Source: Torymus aiolomorphi (lineage: Eukaryota; Arthropoda; Insecta; Hymenoptera; Torymidae). From it: a DNA stretch of 64,000 bases. Under the pieces are notes generated by a model. The model made no database searches, was not told the origin of the DNA, and saw only the letters and a program-made list of their open reading frames with translations. The stretch covers positions 16,014,201 to 16,078,200 of the forward strand of contig CM070877.1 in the NCBI GenBank assembly GCA_036365515.1. Direction: 5' to 3'. The stretch's first letter is position 1, and every line of letters begins with the position of its first letter. Made by a program: the position numbers and the translations under genes. Positions 12,940 to 25,499 of this stretch are shown here, one piece after another.

Positions 12940-13140
12940 TTGATATTTTCGGCTGCCACTGTTGCGGTTGACTATTGTTTTGGAGGCGATGCCAGAATAT
13001 GTGTGTGCGTGTCATGGTGGCATGGTGGCATTCGATACGCGTGTTTTTTTTAAATTTTGTTAATTTTTTTTTTAACAAAAACAATTTGTAATGAATAGTC
13101 CGCAATATTGTTGTTTTATGCTATATTAAAAAGAACGGGC
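12230..13140. other. Skew-switch CpG island 7
   Basis: C-rich left arm, wide CpG core at 12320-12890, (GAC)n at 12776-12815, (GT)n at 12893-12933, and a right arm with repeated ATGGTGGC. Long overlapping minus-strand ORFs here come from the triplet and dinucleotide repeats. Confidence 0.7.
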
Positions 13141-13599
13141 GTGGAATTCAGAGTTTTCTTTTGTTCCACTATGGAAATACTTGACCAGAATATTTTTAGA
13201 ATACTAGTTTTTTAATAAAAATATTTTGTTCATTGAAACCTGAAAAAATGAGTTCATGAAAAATATCTTTCTAAAATAATAAATTTCACGAAATATTTCA
13301 TTTACGCATATTTCTCGTATCTGCAAGAGTTCATAAAAGGTACGGTTTTTTTCCTGCATAAAATTATTTCAATATTTCTCCTCGGATGAAACAGCCAGCT
13401 TCTCTTAAAATGAATTCTTCAACAATTTATAACCACTATGTTACTTTATTCTTTTAAATTACTAACCAATGGAAAATATATTTATTACAAAAAATGAGAG
13501 AACACATCGATATAATAATGTTAAAATTTATATAGAATACAAAACCACTCTCTATCACTCTTATTTCGGAAAATAAGTTCCAGACGATTTTGTCCACGC

Positions 13600-14220
13600 T
13601 CAGAAAAAAATCCTCCTCCTCCTCCTCTTGAAACATATTTTATCCGAGGATCGAAGCACCGAAGAAAAACTCTCTCCCGTACAGGCGGGCGTCTATATAC
13701 GCCTCGATTTCACCCTCGACATACCTCCAGCCGTGCCGGAAAAAGACAAGAGCGAAGAAAAGAGGAGAGACAGAATCCCTCGCCGACGTTTATTTTCAAA
13801 ATAAGAAGCACCTTCTCTTCCTCACGGAGGCGGCGGTGATATCGATCGAACATAACCCGACACCTGACGTTTATATACGGACGCCCGAGCGAGGGAGACG
13901 CTCGTTCGTCTTCATTAGCCCGCCTCGTAATTGAGGTTACGCAAAGCGAGCCGCGAAGCTAATTTATTTATCGCGAATCTCGGAGAATTAAAGTCTTATC
14001 AGGAGCGTGGGTGTCGCGTCGTCTGGCGTTGACTTTGAAGCGGCCAGGGGCGAGGGGAAAAGTTTTTGACTGAAGGATCGGTGGTGGGTGTAGCGCACTG
14101 TTACGGGATTGGTGGCAGCGCGAGGGGGTGTATGAACATTACGATGGTAAGGAAGGTTCTGTGCGCGGGGGTTATTAACTTGAGTCGAGTGTCGTCGCTT
14201 TGAAATGTGTAACTTTCGGG
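13600..14220. other. Skew-switch CpG island 8
   Basis: (CTC)n at 13609-13626, C-rich left arm, CpG core at 13790-14010, and G/T-rich right arm with GGATCGGTGGTGGGTG. No gene seen. Confidence 0.7.
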
Positions 14221-14559
14221 TAGTCTACCAAAGATAACGTTATTCTATGAATATCTGTGCGCAATGTAATTTACAATATTTATGAGATCAATGATATGTT
14301 TTTTAGTAAGATTTATGTCTGATCCTGTTCTCAACTACTCTTACCAAAAATCAGTAAATGGGATGCTGCTGCCTAATGTCCATAAGTGAAAGCATGTGTT
14401 TTTGAAACCTTGAGTTTTTTTTCGGGTAGTCAACATAGGAATAGTTGGTAGAGCTTTCTTATCTATTTACATACACATTTGATTATTATAATACTACTAA
14501 ATGATGTGTTCAACAATGATCACAAATTTTCAAAATATCATCACCACTGTTCACAATTC

Positions 14560-15560
14560 CTCTATTCCTGCAGCTGAAACAATACAGATCCAATCTACTA
14601 CCAATCCACCAGCTCACCTATTAACTCTCCTCAATTAATACCAATACGCCCTAATAGCATCAACCTATGCATCCCAACACCTACCGTCAGCACTCGACCT
14701 CCACTGGCCCTCGAATTCTCGAATTTTTGCAAGCCCAGCAGATGCACCCTCAGCGTGCTCCGTTCCGCCTCCACTCACGCGCGTACGCAGACCCAGCAAC
14801 CACAGAGACAGCCGCTAATTATCCGTTGCTCGTGTGCTACACTCCCCGGCATAGCCGCGCGTGTACCAGTAGTACCACTAGCGAGCATCGACTTGACCGT
14901 AAATTACGAGGTGTTCGCGGGAACGCTCGCGCGATGTTCATCTCCAGCAGCAACAGTAGCAGCAGCGGTGGCGAGGTGACAAATGGCGCGGGACTCGTGT
15001 GCGCAGCCACCACCAGGTGCGCACTTCCGGCCAATTTACGTGACGTTTATGCCCCCTCTCGCGCACTGTTTTCCCGCTGCTGCAGTCGACTCCCTCCCTC
15101 CGTTCAGCGTTGTCCGAATTAGGCTGAAATATCGCGCGATAATTACAAGCTGGTTGCCAGCTATCTGCGTGCGTGTGGCGGGTGTATGTGTTTTTCGGTT
15201 GTTCTGCGCACACGGCAGCGGCGACGGCTGGCGGATCTGTCTGTGCGGATCGGGAAATTGGGTCTTGTAAGCGGCTGCCGCTGTTATGGCCCGTTCGGGA
15301 GGTTGAGGGATGTTATTGGGGTTTGTTGCGCGTTGGGCAAGGAATTGACGATGTTTGTTTTTATAGGCAAAAGGACGCGGGTGGGGATGTTGCGGTGCAG
15401 CAGCTGACGCGGGCATTGAATATAGATGGGATTAATTTTGGAGGGATGAAAAAAAGAGACTGCGGATGGATCGAAACCTTAGTCGTTATGGTATGTTGGG
15501 AAATAGTTTATTTTGAGGTTCAGCGGAATGTGGCATATGGTAACGGGTTTTATTGAATCT
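14560..15560. other. Skew-switch CpG island 9
   Basis: C/A-rich left arm (14570-14800), CpG core with CAG/CTG runs at 14945-14970, and G-rich right arm at 15180-15540. Six overlapping ORFs on both strands mirror each other; none is recognisable. Confidence 0.7.
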
Positions 15561-16829
15561 GGTAGTGCGATGTATATAAGAATGCATTTCTGTTAAAAGT
15601 TAATTGAGTTATCGCGAAGCTTACGGTATCATCCTTTATTTAGGTATTCTAATGAAGGCAGTGGTATCGATCTGAAGTACAATAGCCGACTATAAAGCGG
15701 ACAGTGTTATTATACGTCGGCGTCGTCAAGCTCATTTTCGTAAACGTTATATTGAATAATCAAAGTTCTATGGACGCTAAACACTGCGGTGAAGCCATGG
15801 CATTATGTAACGGGGTTTTCATATTCTCGCTGGGAATATTAGAAGCGATTACGATGATAATATGTAACGTAATTCTTATGAAAACAATTAAAATCGTTCG
15901 TTGTTCTTCAATATCCAAGTAACGCCTTTAAAACACTGCGACCATCTAATAAAAGATGCGTCTGAAAGCGACAATGAAGGCCTCTAATAGCTTAATAGAC
16001 TTATATCTACTTCATTCTTTGCGCGGATACGGTAATATCAGAAAACCATTCGATACGAAAATCACGTAGACACACACGCGCAAAGCTAATTGAATCAAGC
16101 TCTGCGCTCAAAGCAACTTCCCAATAAAACGGCTCTCGCGCAGCGACAAACAAAATCCTATTACGGGCTAAAAATTGTCTCCGCTCGTAGCCTCCCCCAG
16201 CCGACGGAATAAGAACTATTTCCAATATTTGGCCCCAGCAGAAGTGGGCAATTTCTCATACGCGTTGCTCAGGCGTACACCGTTTACGTGTCTCAAGATG
16301 ATCTTTGCCTCGCTGGAATCCGTTTATCCGCCGTCGTCAAAGGCGAGTTACTCGAGAAAACAATAAAGCGCTTTCCCTTGGTGCCATCTTATGCCACGTC
16401 AAAGCGGAGAGCAATCAGAAACTTTTCAGCCTTAATATCCAGAAGATTACGTCTCGGCTGAAAATTGTTTTCCGACGTTTCAACACAGACGCGGGAGAAG
16501 TTCAGTGCGCGGATCGAATTCGACGCCGCCTACTTATTCAATTCGGTGACAAAGTAATGTGAGAGTAATAACTTTTTAATGGAAGCACAAGATTATAATT
16601 ACTCTGAAAGTTTTACCAACGACTTTGATAGTTGTCACGAATTTTGAGGGAAAATGGCAGAGTGCAATGGCGATGACGATACAGGTTTATTAGTGGCGTC
16701 AATAGAAATGGGACGATTATAGTAATGAATCATGGAAGATTTGCATATTCAGGCGACCACTGCTTCACCATCATTATCAAAAGATTCATATCCCGGATAA
16801 ATATAACAAATATGCTTTTGATAATATAT
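15561..16829. other. Moderate-GC non-coding stretch
   Basis: Unusually even composition for this window and few homopolymer runs. Frames of 60-85 codons occur on both strands (for example 16305-16562) but overlap each other and match no family. Could be conserved regulatory DNA. Confidence 0.4.
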
Positions 16830-17159
16830 TACCACACCACCTCCGCGAATTTTGAGCTTTAGAACATTACTAACTGCCTAAACCAGATTTCCCCCGCAAA
16901 AAGCTTTCCACCGCACGAGCAGATGGATCCCTTTCACCGGCCTCTAAATGATTCATACCTCGATTATACCCGTTTCCAATCCTAAATCCCCTCTGGCATA
17001 TTTCCCGGACCCGCGCGCTCTGCTAATCATCGATTCCCATGAAAATCCTGTCGCAGTATCATTTTTAATCCCACCGTGGGCCTCTCTAAACGGTACCAAA
17101 GCCCTGGCCGCTGAATTCACGATTACCGTTAATATAGCAAACTGGATAGCCTCTCTCTC

Positions 17160-17214
<55 letters not shown>

Positions 17215-17560
17215 GTCCTAATGGCTGACGAACTCGTGCGCTAATGTACTGCCGCGGGAAGTTTACTGCGGCTACTGCAGAGCGGTAGCCGCAACCGCGG
17301 AGAGAGAGAGGGGGGGAGGGAGTAGAGAGGAACTCGGGAGCGAGACCCGCTCCCGATCGTACGCGCGGGCGTACACGAGACTTTTGCGGTGGTGCGCGAT
17401 GGAGTCGTCGAGGAGTTGCGGGATACGGAGCAGGTTTTAAAGGGGTTTTATTGGGTCGCGGTGGGTTTTATAATGGAATTAGATGCATTGGATTAAAGGC
17501 TTGTTAAAATAGTGAAGGGAGATTTTTTGGTCTGTCCGGGTTTGGTTGAAACGGCAATGG
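16830..17560. other. Skew-switch CpG island 10
   Basis: C-rich left arm, (CT)n at 17151-17212, a small hairpin GCGGCTAC/GTAGCCGC at 17268-17292, then a G-rich right arm to 17550. Confidence 0.7.
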
Positions 17561-18499
17561 TATTGTACCTAATACTGGAGCGTACTTTTTTAATAAGAGC
17601 ATCGTGTTTTACAATTTACTCAAATACTGTCAAATGCAAACTGAAGACGACTGCAGTATTTTGACAATATTGAGGATAAACTTTACCTTTACTTCAGAAA
17701 CTGACTGTTTCAGATCAGCATATTGTCATTTTTTAACTGGCTGAACGTACACCTAATACCATTGGATGATTCGAGTTTAAAAACGTTCTACAAGAATTAA
17801 TGTCCATCGAGTGTCCAAAAAGTATTTTAATCTTCTATTATTTCATTGAGTAAACTGATATCAAATATTAATTTTTGAAAAGTTTCCTTTATCTATTTAC
17901 AAAACCGGAATAAACTCACGTCTTTCATGCTGCTGAGAAACGAGCTCACTTTAATCCCTGACGGAGTACAAATCTTACTTGCAAGGTAGAAATATGTTCT
18001 GCTTATCTCGGAAATGTGTACACTACCGAAAACTTTGAAAGATAATTCGGATATATCGCGGCGCGTAAAGTTTTAGTGAAGCATTGTAATACGAAATAGT
18101 TCAAATACTCCATTTATTATTTATACAATTGCATAATCTCTATGCTTTAAATCTTTTAGAAATTATTATAAATCTTAGAAATCTTAAGCAAATGAATATC
18201 ATAGTAGCGTTAAAAGAAACAATGATAAAGATGAATTATGGAGTACTAAAATATTGTATAAACCCTTGGTAAGATAACACGTGAAAAATGCACATATCCA
18301 GGATGCTCTAAATTTGTCACGAGAGATTTACCGTCTCACGACATGATCTTGAAATGTTGGAGGACCGAATATCTTGCAGAGGTATTTCAAAAGTGAAGTA
18401 ATGTTCCAACATTGAGAAAGACGACGGTCTGGTTCGTAAAATTAATATAAAAATTCACGATAAAAGTAAATCAACAGCACAAAGTAATTACCGACTATT
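17561..18499. other. Spacer with weak inverted ends
   Basis: AT-rich to moderate GC. CAATGGTATT at 17554 and its complement at 17755 are the only structure; no target duplication. No exon seen. Confidence 0.5.
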
Positions 18500-19070
18500 T
18501 TTCGAACCTTCCACCGCACACTCGCCATCAATCTTCGCCGCCGAAAAAAAGAACCTTCACTCTCTCTGCTTGAAACTTACGCAAATTTTTCCACAATTCA
18601 CGCCGCGGCTTAATAATCTCCTTAACGAACCCTCGAGACTGCGTGCTGCTCGTGACGCGCTTTTGAAAATTCCCGAACTTCCGCGCCGGATTAACCGCCA
18701 ACTAGTTGATTACGATATTAAGCCGGCAATGAGCGATCAAACTTGGCGGACGCCGTCGCGGCTTCGAGGGCACCGCCGCGCGCATGAGGGTGTGCGCAGT
18801 GGAGAGGAGGAGAAGAGAGAGAGAGAGAAGAATATAAGTGCGAGGATTACGCTATCGGCTGGCGTTATTGCAGTTAATTTAACGGTCGGGATGCGGGGAG
18901 AGAAGTGGCTGGGCTGGGATGAGTGAGAAGTAATTGTGTTGAGTGCCGCGATTATGAGTGCATGGGGAGGTTAGATGTGGATGAGAAATAGAGCGGATGA
19001 TAACTGGTGCATGAGTTGAGAGACGGTTATTAGATGATGATGGGAGGGTTTATACAGATAATGAAATATG
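18500..19070. other. Skew-switch CpG island 11
   Basis: Left arm rich in C (CTTCCACCGCACACTCGCC), CpG core at 18600-18800, right arm G-rich (GAGAAGTGGCTGGGCTGGG). The 118-codon frame inside is not recognisable. Confidence 0.7.
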
Positions 19071-19669
19071 TATAAGGTTAACTGAATAGTTGTGTTTCTT
19101 GTTCATTAAAGTATTTTAATGATAAGAACAGTTTATGTTGCAAGAAATCGATTTTACGATTCAGCATTAATTGAAAACAACGTGTTTTCCATAATTCGAT
19201 TAGAATTTTGTATCTGATTCCATCTGAATCTTTATTCACGAAATCTCGATAAACACTTTTCTAATTATACTAAAAGGTTTTTCATAAAAAAACGGCAAGA
19301 TCTTATAACTTTTATGATTACGATACCTTTACTGCTGTTCTTGCCTAAGTAGTACAACCTTGCCGGCAGTCAGACGCGAATGTTCACAATGTGTACCGTG
19401 GCAATTTCTTTCCCTTATGATCGCACGTATTCAATAAATTTACTTTTACGAGAGTCTAATTGTTCTAAGCAATTAGCTAAGTATGTACTAAAGGATAACA
19501 AGATGTTAGGAAATTTTTTCATCGTTCATCATTTATGGAGTTAATTATATTAAATTAATCCTAAAAAAATAGATTAAAAAATATTTCACACTCAAGAAAA
19601 GTTTCAAAGCATAAGCTTATAGTGTCATCTTAAAGCTCCATTACACTTTAATCGCTTTGTAAGTAATAA

Positions 19670-19994
19670 CCCGAATATTATCTCATCCCCATATCCTTTA
19701 GTCACGTCCTTCCATCCTGTATTTTCTACCCAAAATAAACTCTCAAACCTCTTTCCTTTCTAGTATGAGAAAAGCACCAGCCGCGCTGATCGCCTTATCC
19801 GGAGAATTAGCGGCGGTGGCAGCGGGTGGCGGAACGAAGGGACTGAACGGGCATTAGAAAAGACAGACGGGCGGAAAATAAAACGCGAGAGGTGAGTTGT
19901 AGCGCTGCGCACAGAAAGAGTGAGTGAGAGAGACGGGAAAAGGAAATGGGATGGACGAAGGGTCGCGTGCTTTTTGTTTTTCTTGCGCTTTGCT

Positions 19995-20050
<56 letters not shown>

Positions 20051-20320
20051 GTTTTTTTACGCTGATGCGAGAACGAGGGAAGGATTTTACGAAAATGAAA
20101 TCGGAAGGTGGATTGAGTGGGTGAGCGCTTTTTTTTCCTTTTGTTCTTTCTCCCTCTCTCGAAAAGGTTTTAGAAAAGCGATTGTGTAGTGAGCGAAAAT
20201 TCGTTGATCGCGATGTATCGGAGAAAGGTTCGCTTTTCCTTCGGATGTTCCAGAAAATTACAGCGAAGTTTGATGTCGGATTTTAAGTTGTTTTACAAAA
20301 AATACGAAGGTGGGTGAAGA
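19670..20320. other. Skew-switch CpG island 12
   Basis: C-rich left arm, core with GGCGG clusters, (TC)n at 20000-20047, right arm G-rich up to the TTAA-flanked foldback at 20325. Confidence 0.65.
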
Positions 20321-20328
20321 TAGTTTAA

Positions 20329-21809
20329 GGGCGTTCTCTTCGTTGAAACAGCAGTTTTCGAATTTTTAACTTTCAAATAATATTTAATTAATTTAATAAT
20401 CCAGTAGTAAGTACATATAACAAATATACATTAGAGGGAACATAAAACAATTTTTTTCAAACGAATTCAGGCAATAGTTACTATGATATTGTTAAAATTA
20501 AAGACAAAAACTTCAATAAGTTACCTAATTTTTTTTTCTTTCTTATCCAATCTTAACGAAATAAAGCTTATTTTGTTCGTTAAGAAATTTCAGGGGGAGT
20601 ATCGATGGGAAAATTTATGATACGAGTTACCAGTACGGCGTAATATCAATTTTTTAAAGAAAAGTAAGTCAAGTTTTAATAAACAAATTGATATTACGTC
20701 GTATTGGTAACTCGTATCATAAATATTCCCATCGATACTCCCTCTGAAATTTCTTAACGAACAAAATAAGCTTTATTTCGTTAAGATTGGATAAGAAACA
20801 AAAAAAATTAGGTAACTTATTGAAGTTTTTGTCTTTAATTTTAACAATATCATGGTAACTATTGCCTGAATTCGTTTTAAAAATTTTTGTTATGTTCCTT
20901 CTAGTGTATATTTGTTATATGTGCAAATCCGCGGACTACAGACAACAACTGGGGTACAAAAACGGAAAAAATTTTTTTTGAGGGCACACCTGCCACATAA
21001 AGTTTGTTCGGTTCTTTGGGGGCCCCTCAACATGAAAATACTCGTGTACACTCATTATCCATTGCCAAACTTTTTTGCCGACGAAATCAATTTTTCTTAT
21101 GGAAATTTAACATGGGAAAAATGGACGAAAAGTAGTCATTGATGATTAACCAATAGCAAACTATTGAAGAGGCCAAACCAAATTCCACAAAAAAACGATT
21201 AAAGTTGAAGAATAGAGTTTTAATTTGAGATGAGAATCGTTAAAATCGGTCGATTCTGTGCAAAGCTACGTGAAGTTGAAAACCGCGAAAAATTACAAAA
21301 ATTTGAAGAATTACGTGGGTTTGAAAAAAATCGCTCTTTTTCGTCATTATTCGCCATTTTTAAATTCACGTAGCTTTGCACAGAATCGACCGATTTTAAC
21401 GATTCTCATCTCAAATTAAAGCTCTATTCTTCAACTTTAATTGCTTTTTTGTGAAATTTGGTTTGGCCTCTTCAATAGTTTGCTATTGGTTAATCATCAA
21501 TGAATACTTTTCGTCCATTTTTTCCCATGTTAAATTTCCATAAGAAAAATTGATTTCGTCAGCAAAAAAGTTTGGCAACGGATAATGAGTGTACACGAGT
21601 ATTTTCATGTTGGGGGACCCCCAAAAAACCGAAAAAACCTTATGTGGTAGGTGTGCCCTCAAAAAAAATTTTTTCCGTTTTTGTACCCCAGTTGTTGTCT
21701 GTAGTCCGCGGATTTGCACATATGTACTTACTTTTGGATTATTAAATTAATTAAACATTATTTAAAAGTTAAAAATTCGAAAACTGCTATTTCGATCAAG
21801 AGAACGTCC
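20329..21809. mobile_element. 1.5-kb foldback element flanked by TTAA
   Basis: The ends GGGCGTTCTCTT and (reverse complement) GGACGTTCTCTT lie directly inside TTAA at 20325-20328 and 21810-21813. The right arm (about 21345-21809) matches the left arm (20329-20418 joined to 20917-21300) nearly base for base. Mirror-image ORFs of 76 and 78 codons in the two arms are the same sequence on opposite strands and show no protein family. The loop is only about 45 bp, so a transcript would form a hairpin of over 450 bp. The left arm is split by the element at 20419-20916. Confidence 0.8.
20419..20916. mobile_element. Second foldback inserted in the arm of the first
   Basis: A 498-bp palindromic element starting AACAAATATACA and ending with its complement, flanked by ATAT at 20415-20418 and 20917-20920, a likely target duplication. 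The intact right arm of the host element shows the empty site (AGTACATATGTGCAAA when reversed), which proves insertion. Arms are about 235 bp each around a loop of roughly 27 bp, with very few mismatches. Confidence 0.85.
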
Positions 21810-22039
21810 TTAAGGAAATACATTTAAAAATGTTTTTGACTCAAATCAATATTAGTTTTATAAAATTCATTTCGAAAAATAAAAAAATTTTCCTTTTCTT
21901 CAATTTACAAAACAAAATTTACGAAACAAGTATAGACACTATTGTTCTCCCTTGCTCCCCAGAAAAGTAGTTCCTCGCATTAATCGAATTCCGGCGGCAT
22001 AAAAAATGAATTGAGAAAAGTACCGCACTAAAAAAGAGA

Positions 22040-22560
22040 GGAATTTTCAATCAAAGACTTTCATTAGGTTCCACGGTAAATTCTGGCAATCTCGGCAAAC
22101 CTATCGACCGGCGAGCAAAAAGTCACTACTCCACTCCTAAAAAAAGAAGAAACGACCGTCTCTTCTCTTCTCTCCCACCCCGGGCGGCTGGGTAGAAGAA
22201 ACAATAAACGAAGGCGAGCGAGTGATTCCGCGGACTTTAGACCCGTGGAAGCGCAGCGCGAGAGTTTTCCCCGACGAGGACGTTACGTGCGACGATTACC
22301 GAAGTTTCGGACGGTCCCCGCGCAATTATGTCCTCGGAATCGGCGCCAATTTCGCACGGGGATTTACGATCGCGCGCAAGCGCTTGTTATATTTTAAGAC
22401 CTCGGGATTTCCGTGGGAATATCGCGCGAGGTCTGTGTGGGTGTAGGGAAATGCTTGGAATATCGAGACACACAGGGTGACAGGGGCGTATGATGTTATG
22501 TGTGCGCGCGCGAGCACTGAGAGTTTATGGAATGGAGCGGGTGTTTTTAGGGGCGCCGAG
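22040..22560. other. Skew-switch CpG island 13
   Basis: Weaker left-arm skew; CpG-rich core at 22180-22440, including AGCGCAGCGCGAGAG, and a G/T-rich right arm (GTGTGGGTGTAGGG). Confidence 0.6.
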
Positions 22561-23579
22561 TTATTTAATCAAAGTATTTTGGTTTTATTTTAGCAGTTGT
22601 GAAATGTCGTGACGAGAAAAAGAAAAGCTCCTTAGCTTTTAAAATTTTGGAACTCTATTATAAAAACAGATGGAGTTTTGGGACGTGGAGATTTTTTAAA
22701 GTAAACTTTTACTTAATAAATTCATGGCATGTGTGATGGCTTTTTTGAAGTGACATTTAAATTCGGCTTGCTGAGGAAATGGAATGTCCTACTAAACGCG
22801 GAACACATGTACTTATTCATCCTTTGGTAACTGCAGCTACTTTTATTACTTTCGTGTAAGTAGATACATCCCAAGTATAATCGGCCAATTCTCATCAAAC
22901 TACGACTAACTTTTTCAATTTAGAATACTTCGGCGCAATGAAAACCCATACAAGTTTGATAGATTTCGCAGTAAATATTCTTTTTTACGTGGGCTACAGT
23001 TTCCCTTCCGGAATATAAAACATTTTGTTACGTAATTCCTGAGTAACAAGTGCTTCGCGCGTAAAAGATTTATAGTTTGAATAAACGACGATGTTCTACA
23101 ACCTGGCTGAAAAATTGTTTACTTTAGGAAGAAACAAGCGGCGCAAACGACAACATGAAATTTATTAAAGGCATTTATTTGCACGCTATTTTCAAGCGCG
23201 CCATTAGCCTTTTGAAAATATTGTTAAAAAGTTCGTTTTGCTTATTTAATTATAAAAAGCACTGTGGAAAAATGTTTAGTTATCAAAAAATCTATTTTCT
23301 CTAGAAAAATAAATGAAAAATGCATAGAGAACGAACAAAAGCTCTTGGTATCAAACATAACAAATTTTGATAACAAAAAACGCTTTTTAGAAATAAATTT
23401 GAGAATGAATTAAAAACGAATCTCAAAATTAGTTTTCTAAATAAACTTTAATTGAACCAGCTACATTTAGAACTCGATATATTTTGAAGTTCATCGCTCC
23501 ACTTTTCAAACAATTAAATAATTCAGCGAAAGCTAAAAACACTACTTTTACTAACTCAATCTATTTACATCTAAATGTC
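22561..23579. other. AT-rich spacer
   Basis: No repeat or exon recognised; poly-A and poly-T tracts only. Confidence 0.6.
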
Positions 23580-24060
23580 TATCTACGAACAGCTAAAAAT
23601 ATCTTTTCCGTCCCTTCCTGTAAATGACAAATTTAGACCAACGCAAAGTTCGTACCTCAAGAACCTTAAAAAATCTGAAACCCTACTTCACCCTCGATCA
23701 ACTCAGCCTCAATTTTTAACCCGCTTATCAAGCCAAATGAGTCATTCTGGGGTGAGCGCGCAGCTAATAGGACTCGGCGAATCGACGCCGAGACAAACAC
23801 GCGTGCTGCGGTGCAGTACACACACCGGGCAAACAGCCTCTCGGCTCGGTCAAATACAGCCCCCCTAACCGGCTCCCCGCGGAGCGACGTAGGGCAACGC
23901 CAACGACTGTCCTAAGGGATGGTTTGAACAGTCGGCGCTTTAGTATCGGTGGTGTGTATCGAAGAGTGGGGATATTTTCTGAAGTTTATGTGAAAGAGGT
24001 TTTAGGGGGTGGTTGGGGTTAAGCGGAGGGTGGGGTTTTAAGGTTTAGGTATTGACAGAT
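23580..24060. other. Skew-switch CpG island 14
   Basis: A clear example: 23641-23700 has 19 C and 6 G, whereas 24001-24060 has 27 G and 2 C. The core at 23750-23910 is CpG-rich. Confidence 0.75.
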
Positions 24061-25499
24061 TTGTCTATTTCTTTATCTTAGGTTTGATTGGGATAACAAC
24101 TTTTTAAGGCTTCCACATGAGAAAAAAACATACAAAGAACAGCATACAAGAATAGTATGAATTAGTTATACTTTTTTGTTCCTCGTATATTATATACATA
24201 ATATAGTAAGCTATTCTTATACCTTTTTTCATCTGAAAGACTTTAGTACTTCGTGCTGTGGGAATTAGGAGCATCATCTTATTCACAACTACGAAGGTTT
24301 AACAAATAAATGAAAAACACATTAATTATTTAGATTCTAATTAGTTATTGAATACAGAAGAGTATACGATGTTTCATCTTTTTGTTCAAAAAGCTAATTG
24401 ACTGTTTGCGAAAATAATCCTGTCATAAAGCAGGAAGTATAGCATTTATAAGATTAATTATGAATGCAGAAATTTTATAAATTAATTCCTTTTTGATACC
24501 TGGACTTTTAAATGAGTCTCTATTAAAATGAAGAAATTCTCAGCAAAGATGAAGTGCATACTGTTTACATGATTTAATTAACGGATTATAAGATAATTAT
24601 TAACCACTCCATTGTCTTTAATTGGAAGGAATTAAAAAAAATTCATTTAGACATAAAAAAATTAACTCTTCAACAGAATTTACGCTGCAAACGCCAATAA
24701 TGTTTTCTACAATGAAGAACTTTTTATAATAATTATGAATATACAATGCTTTTACTAGGTGTCCGCTAATTTTATTATTATATATTTTTGAAGCTCGTAA
24801 AATTCCAATCATATTGGATTCTCAAAGAGCTGAGCTGAAAACTGGAGTGTGCACGTATTCTTCGAAATTTATTTTTAACGTATGTAAAAATATCATACAT
24901 TCCACATGCGGAATCATAAAAAGATAATTTTTATTAAAAGCCTGTTTTATGCAAGACCATTTATACATTACCAGTAATACCGGATTGTTTGCAGCGTAAA
25001 ACGCGGTTTGTCAACATACCTGAAACAAAATAAATAATCTCGTTAGTAAATTCGCGATTTAATTTGGAACAAGATACATAAAAAAGCGTGTTTATATAAG
25101 AGCAAATATTCGTATTTTAATGTAATGTAATTCACGCCAGCGAATGAGTATTTCACTAATGAGTGTAAAACGTAAAATGTCGAAAATTTGTTACATTTTA
25201 CGAATTATAAAGCATCATTTTTTTATAAAAATTTATTATTTTCTGATGTTTACGGAGATAATTGAACGGAAAATATTTTAGATAACAGGTTTAGCAAAAA
25301 TCGATTTCTCATGTTATGTATACCTAAGTCTGGCAAATTGCCAGAGTTTGTCTTATGCTTTTCATAGAATTTTAAAAAATCTAAAAAAAAATTTTTAATC
25401 TAATCAAAATACATAATTGTGTGAAACTCTTTTCACATTCCCACTAAAAAATGTATATTAATTAAAATAAAGAATCCCTTTATACACTTTAAATTTCTA
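24061..25499. other. AT-rich spacer containing ratchet site 2
   Basis: Apart from the splice-like signal at 25010-25052 nothing stands out. The surroundings are AT-rich and not an island. Confidence 0.6.
25010..25052 (-). other. Recursive splice site (ratchet point) 2
   Basis: On the minus strand a perfect TACTAAC branch-point motif (25048 down to 25042) is followed by a T-rich tract, TTATTTATTTTGTTTCAG, and directly by GTATGTTG. The AG|GT junction is between 25020 and 25019. A complete 3' splice site abutting a complete 5' splice site is the hallmark of zero-length recursive splice sites known from long Drosophila introns. A cryptic 48-nt exon ending CTG|GTAATG is also possible. It lies about 22.9 kb into the predicted intron. 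Confidence 0.6.

Noticed and set aside
12346..12959. Minus-strand ORFs of 181 and 171 codons
   Set aside because: They run through (GAC)n and (GT)n repeats giving poly-Ser, poly-Arg and His-Thr tracts; the frames overlap and match no family.
14667..15556. Stack of ORFs in island 9
   Set aside because: Six overlapping frames on both strands, none with recognisable motifs.
17554..17766. Possible short MITE with CAATGGTATT ends
   Set aside because: Only about 10 bp of inverted match and no flanking target duplication.
20912..21719. Two similar ORFs (76 and 78 codons) on opposite strands
   Set aside because: They are the two arms of one inverted repeat read in opposite directions; no family resemblance and both run through palindromic DNA.
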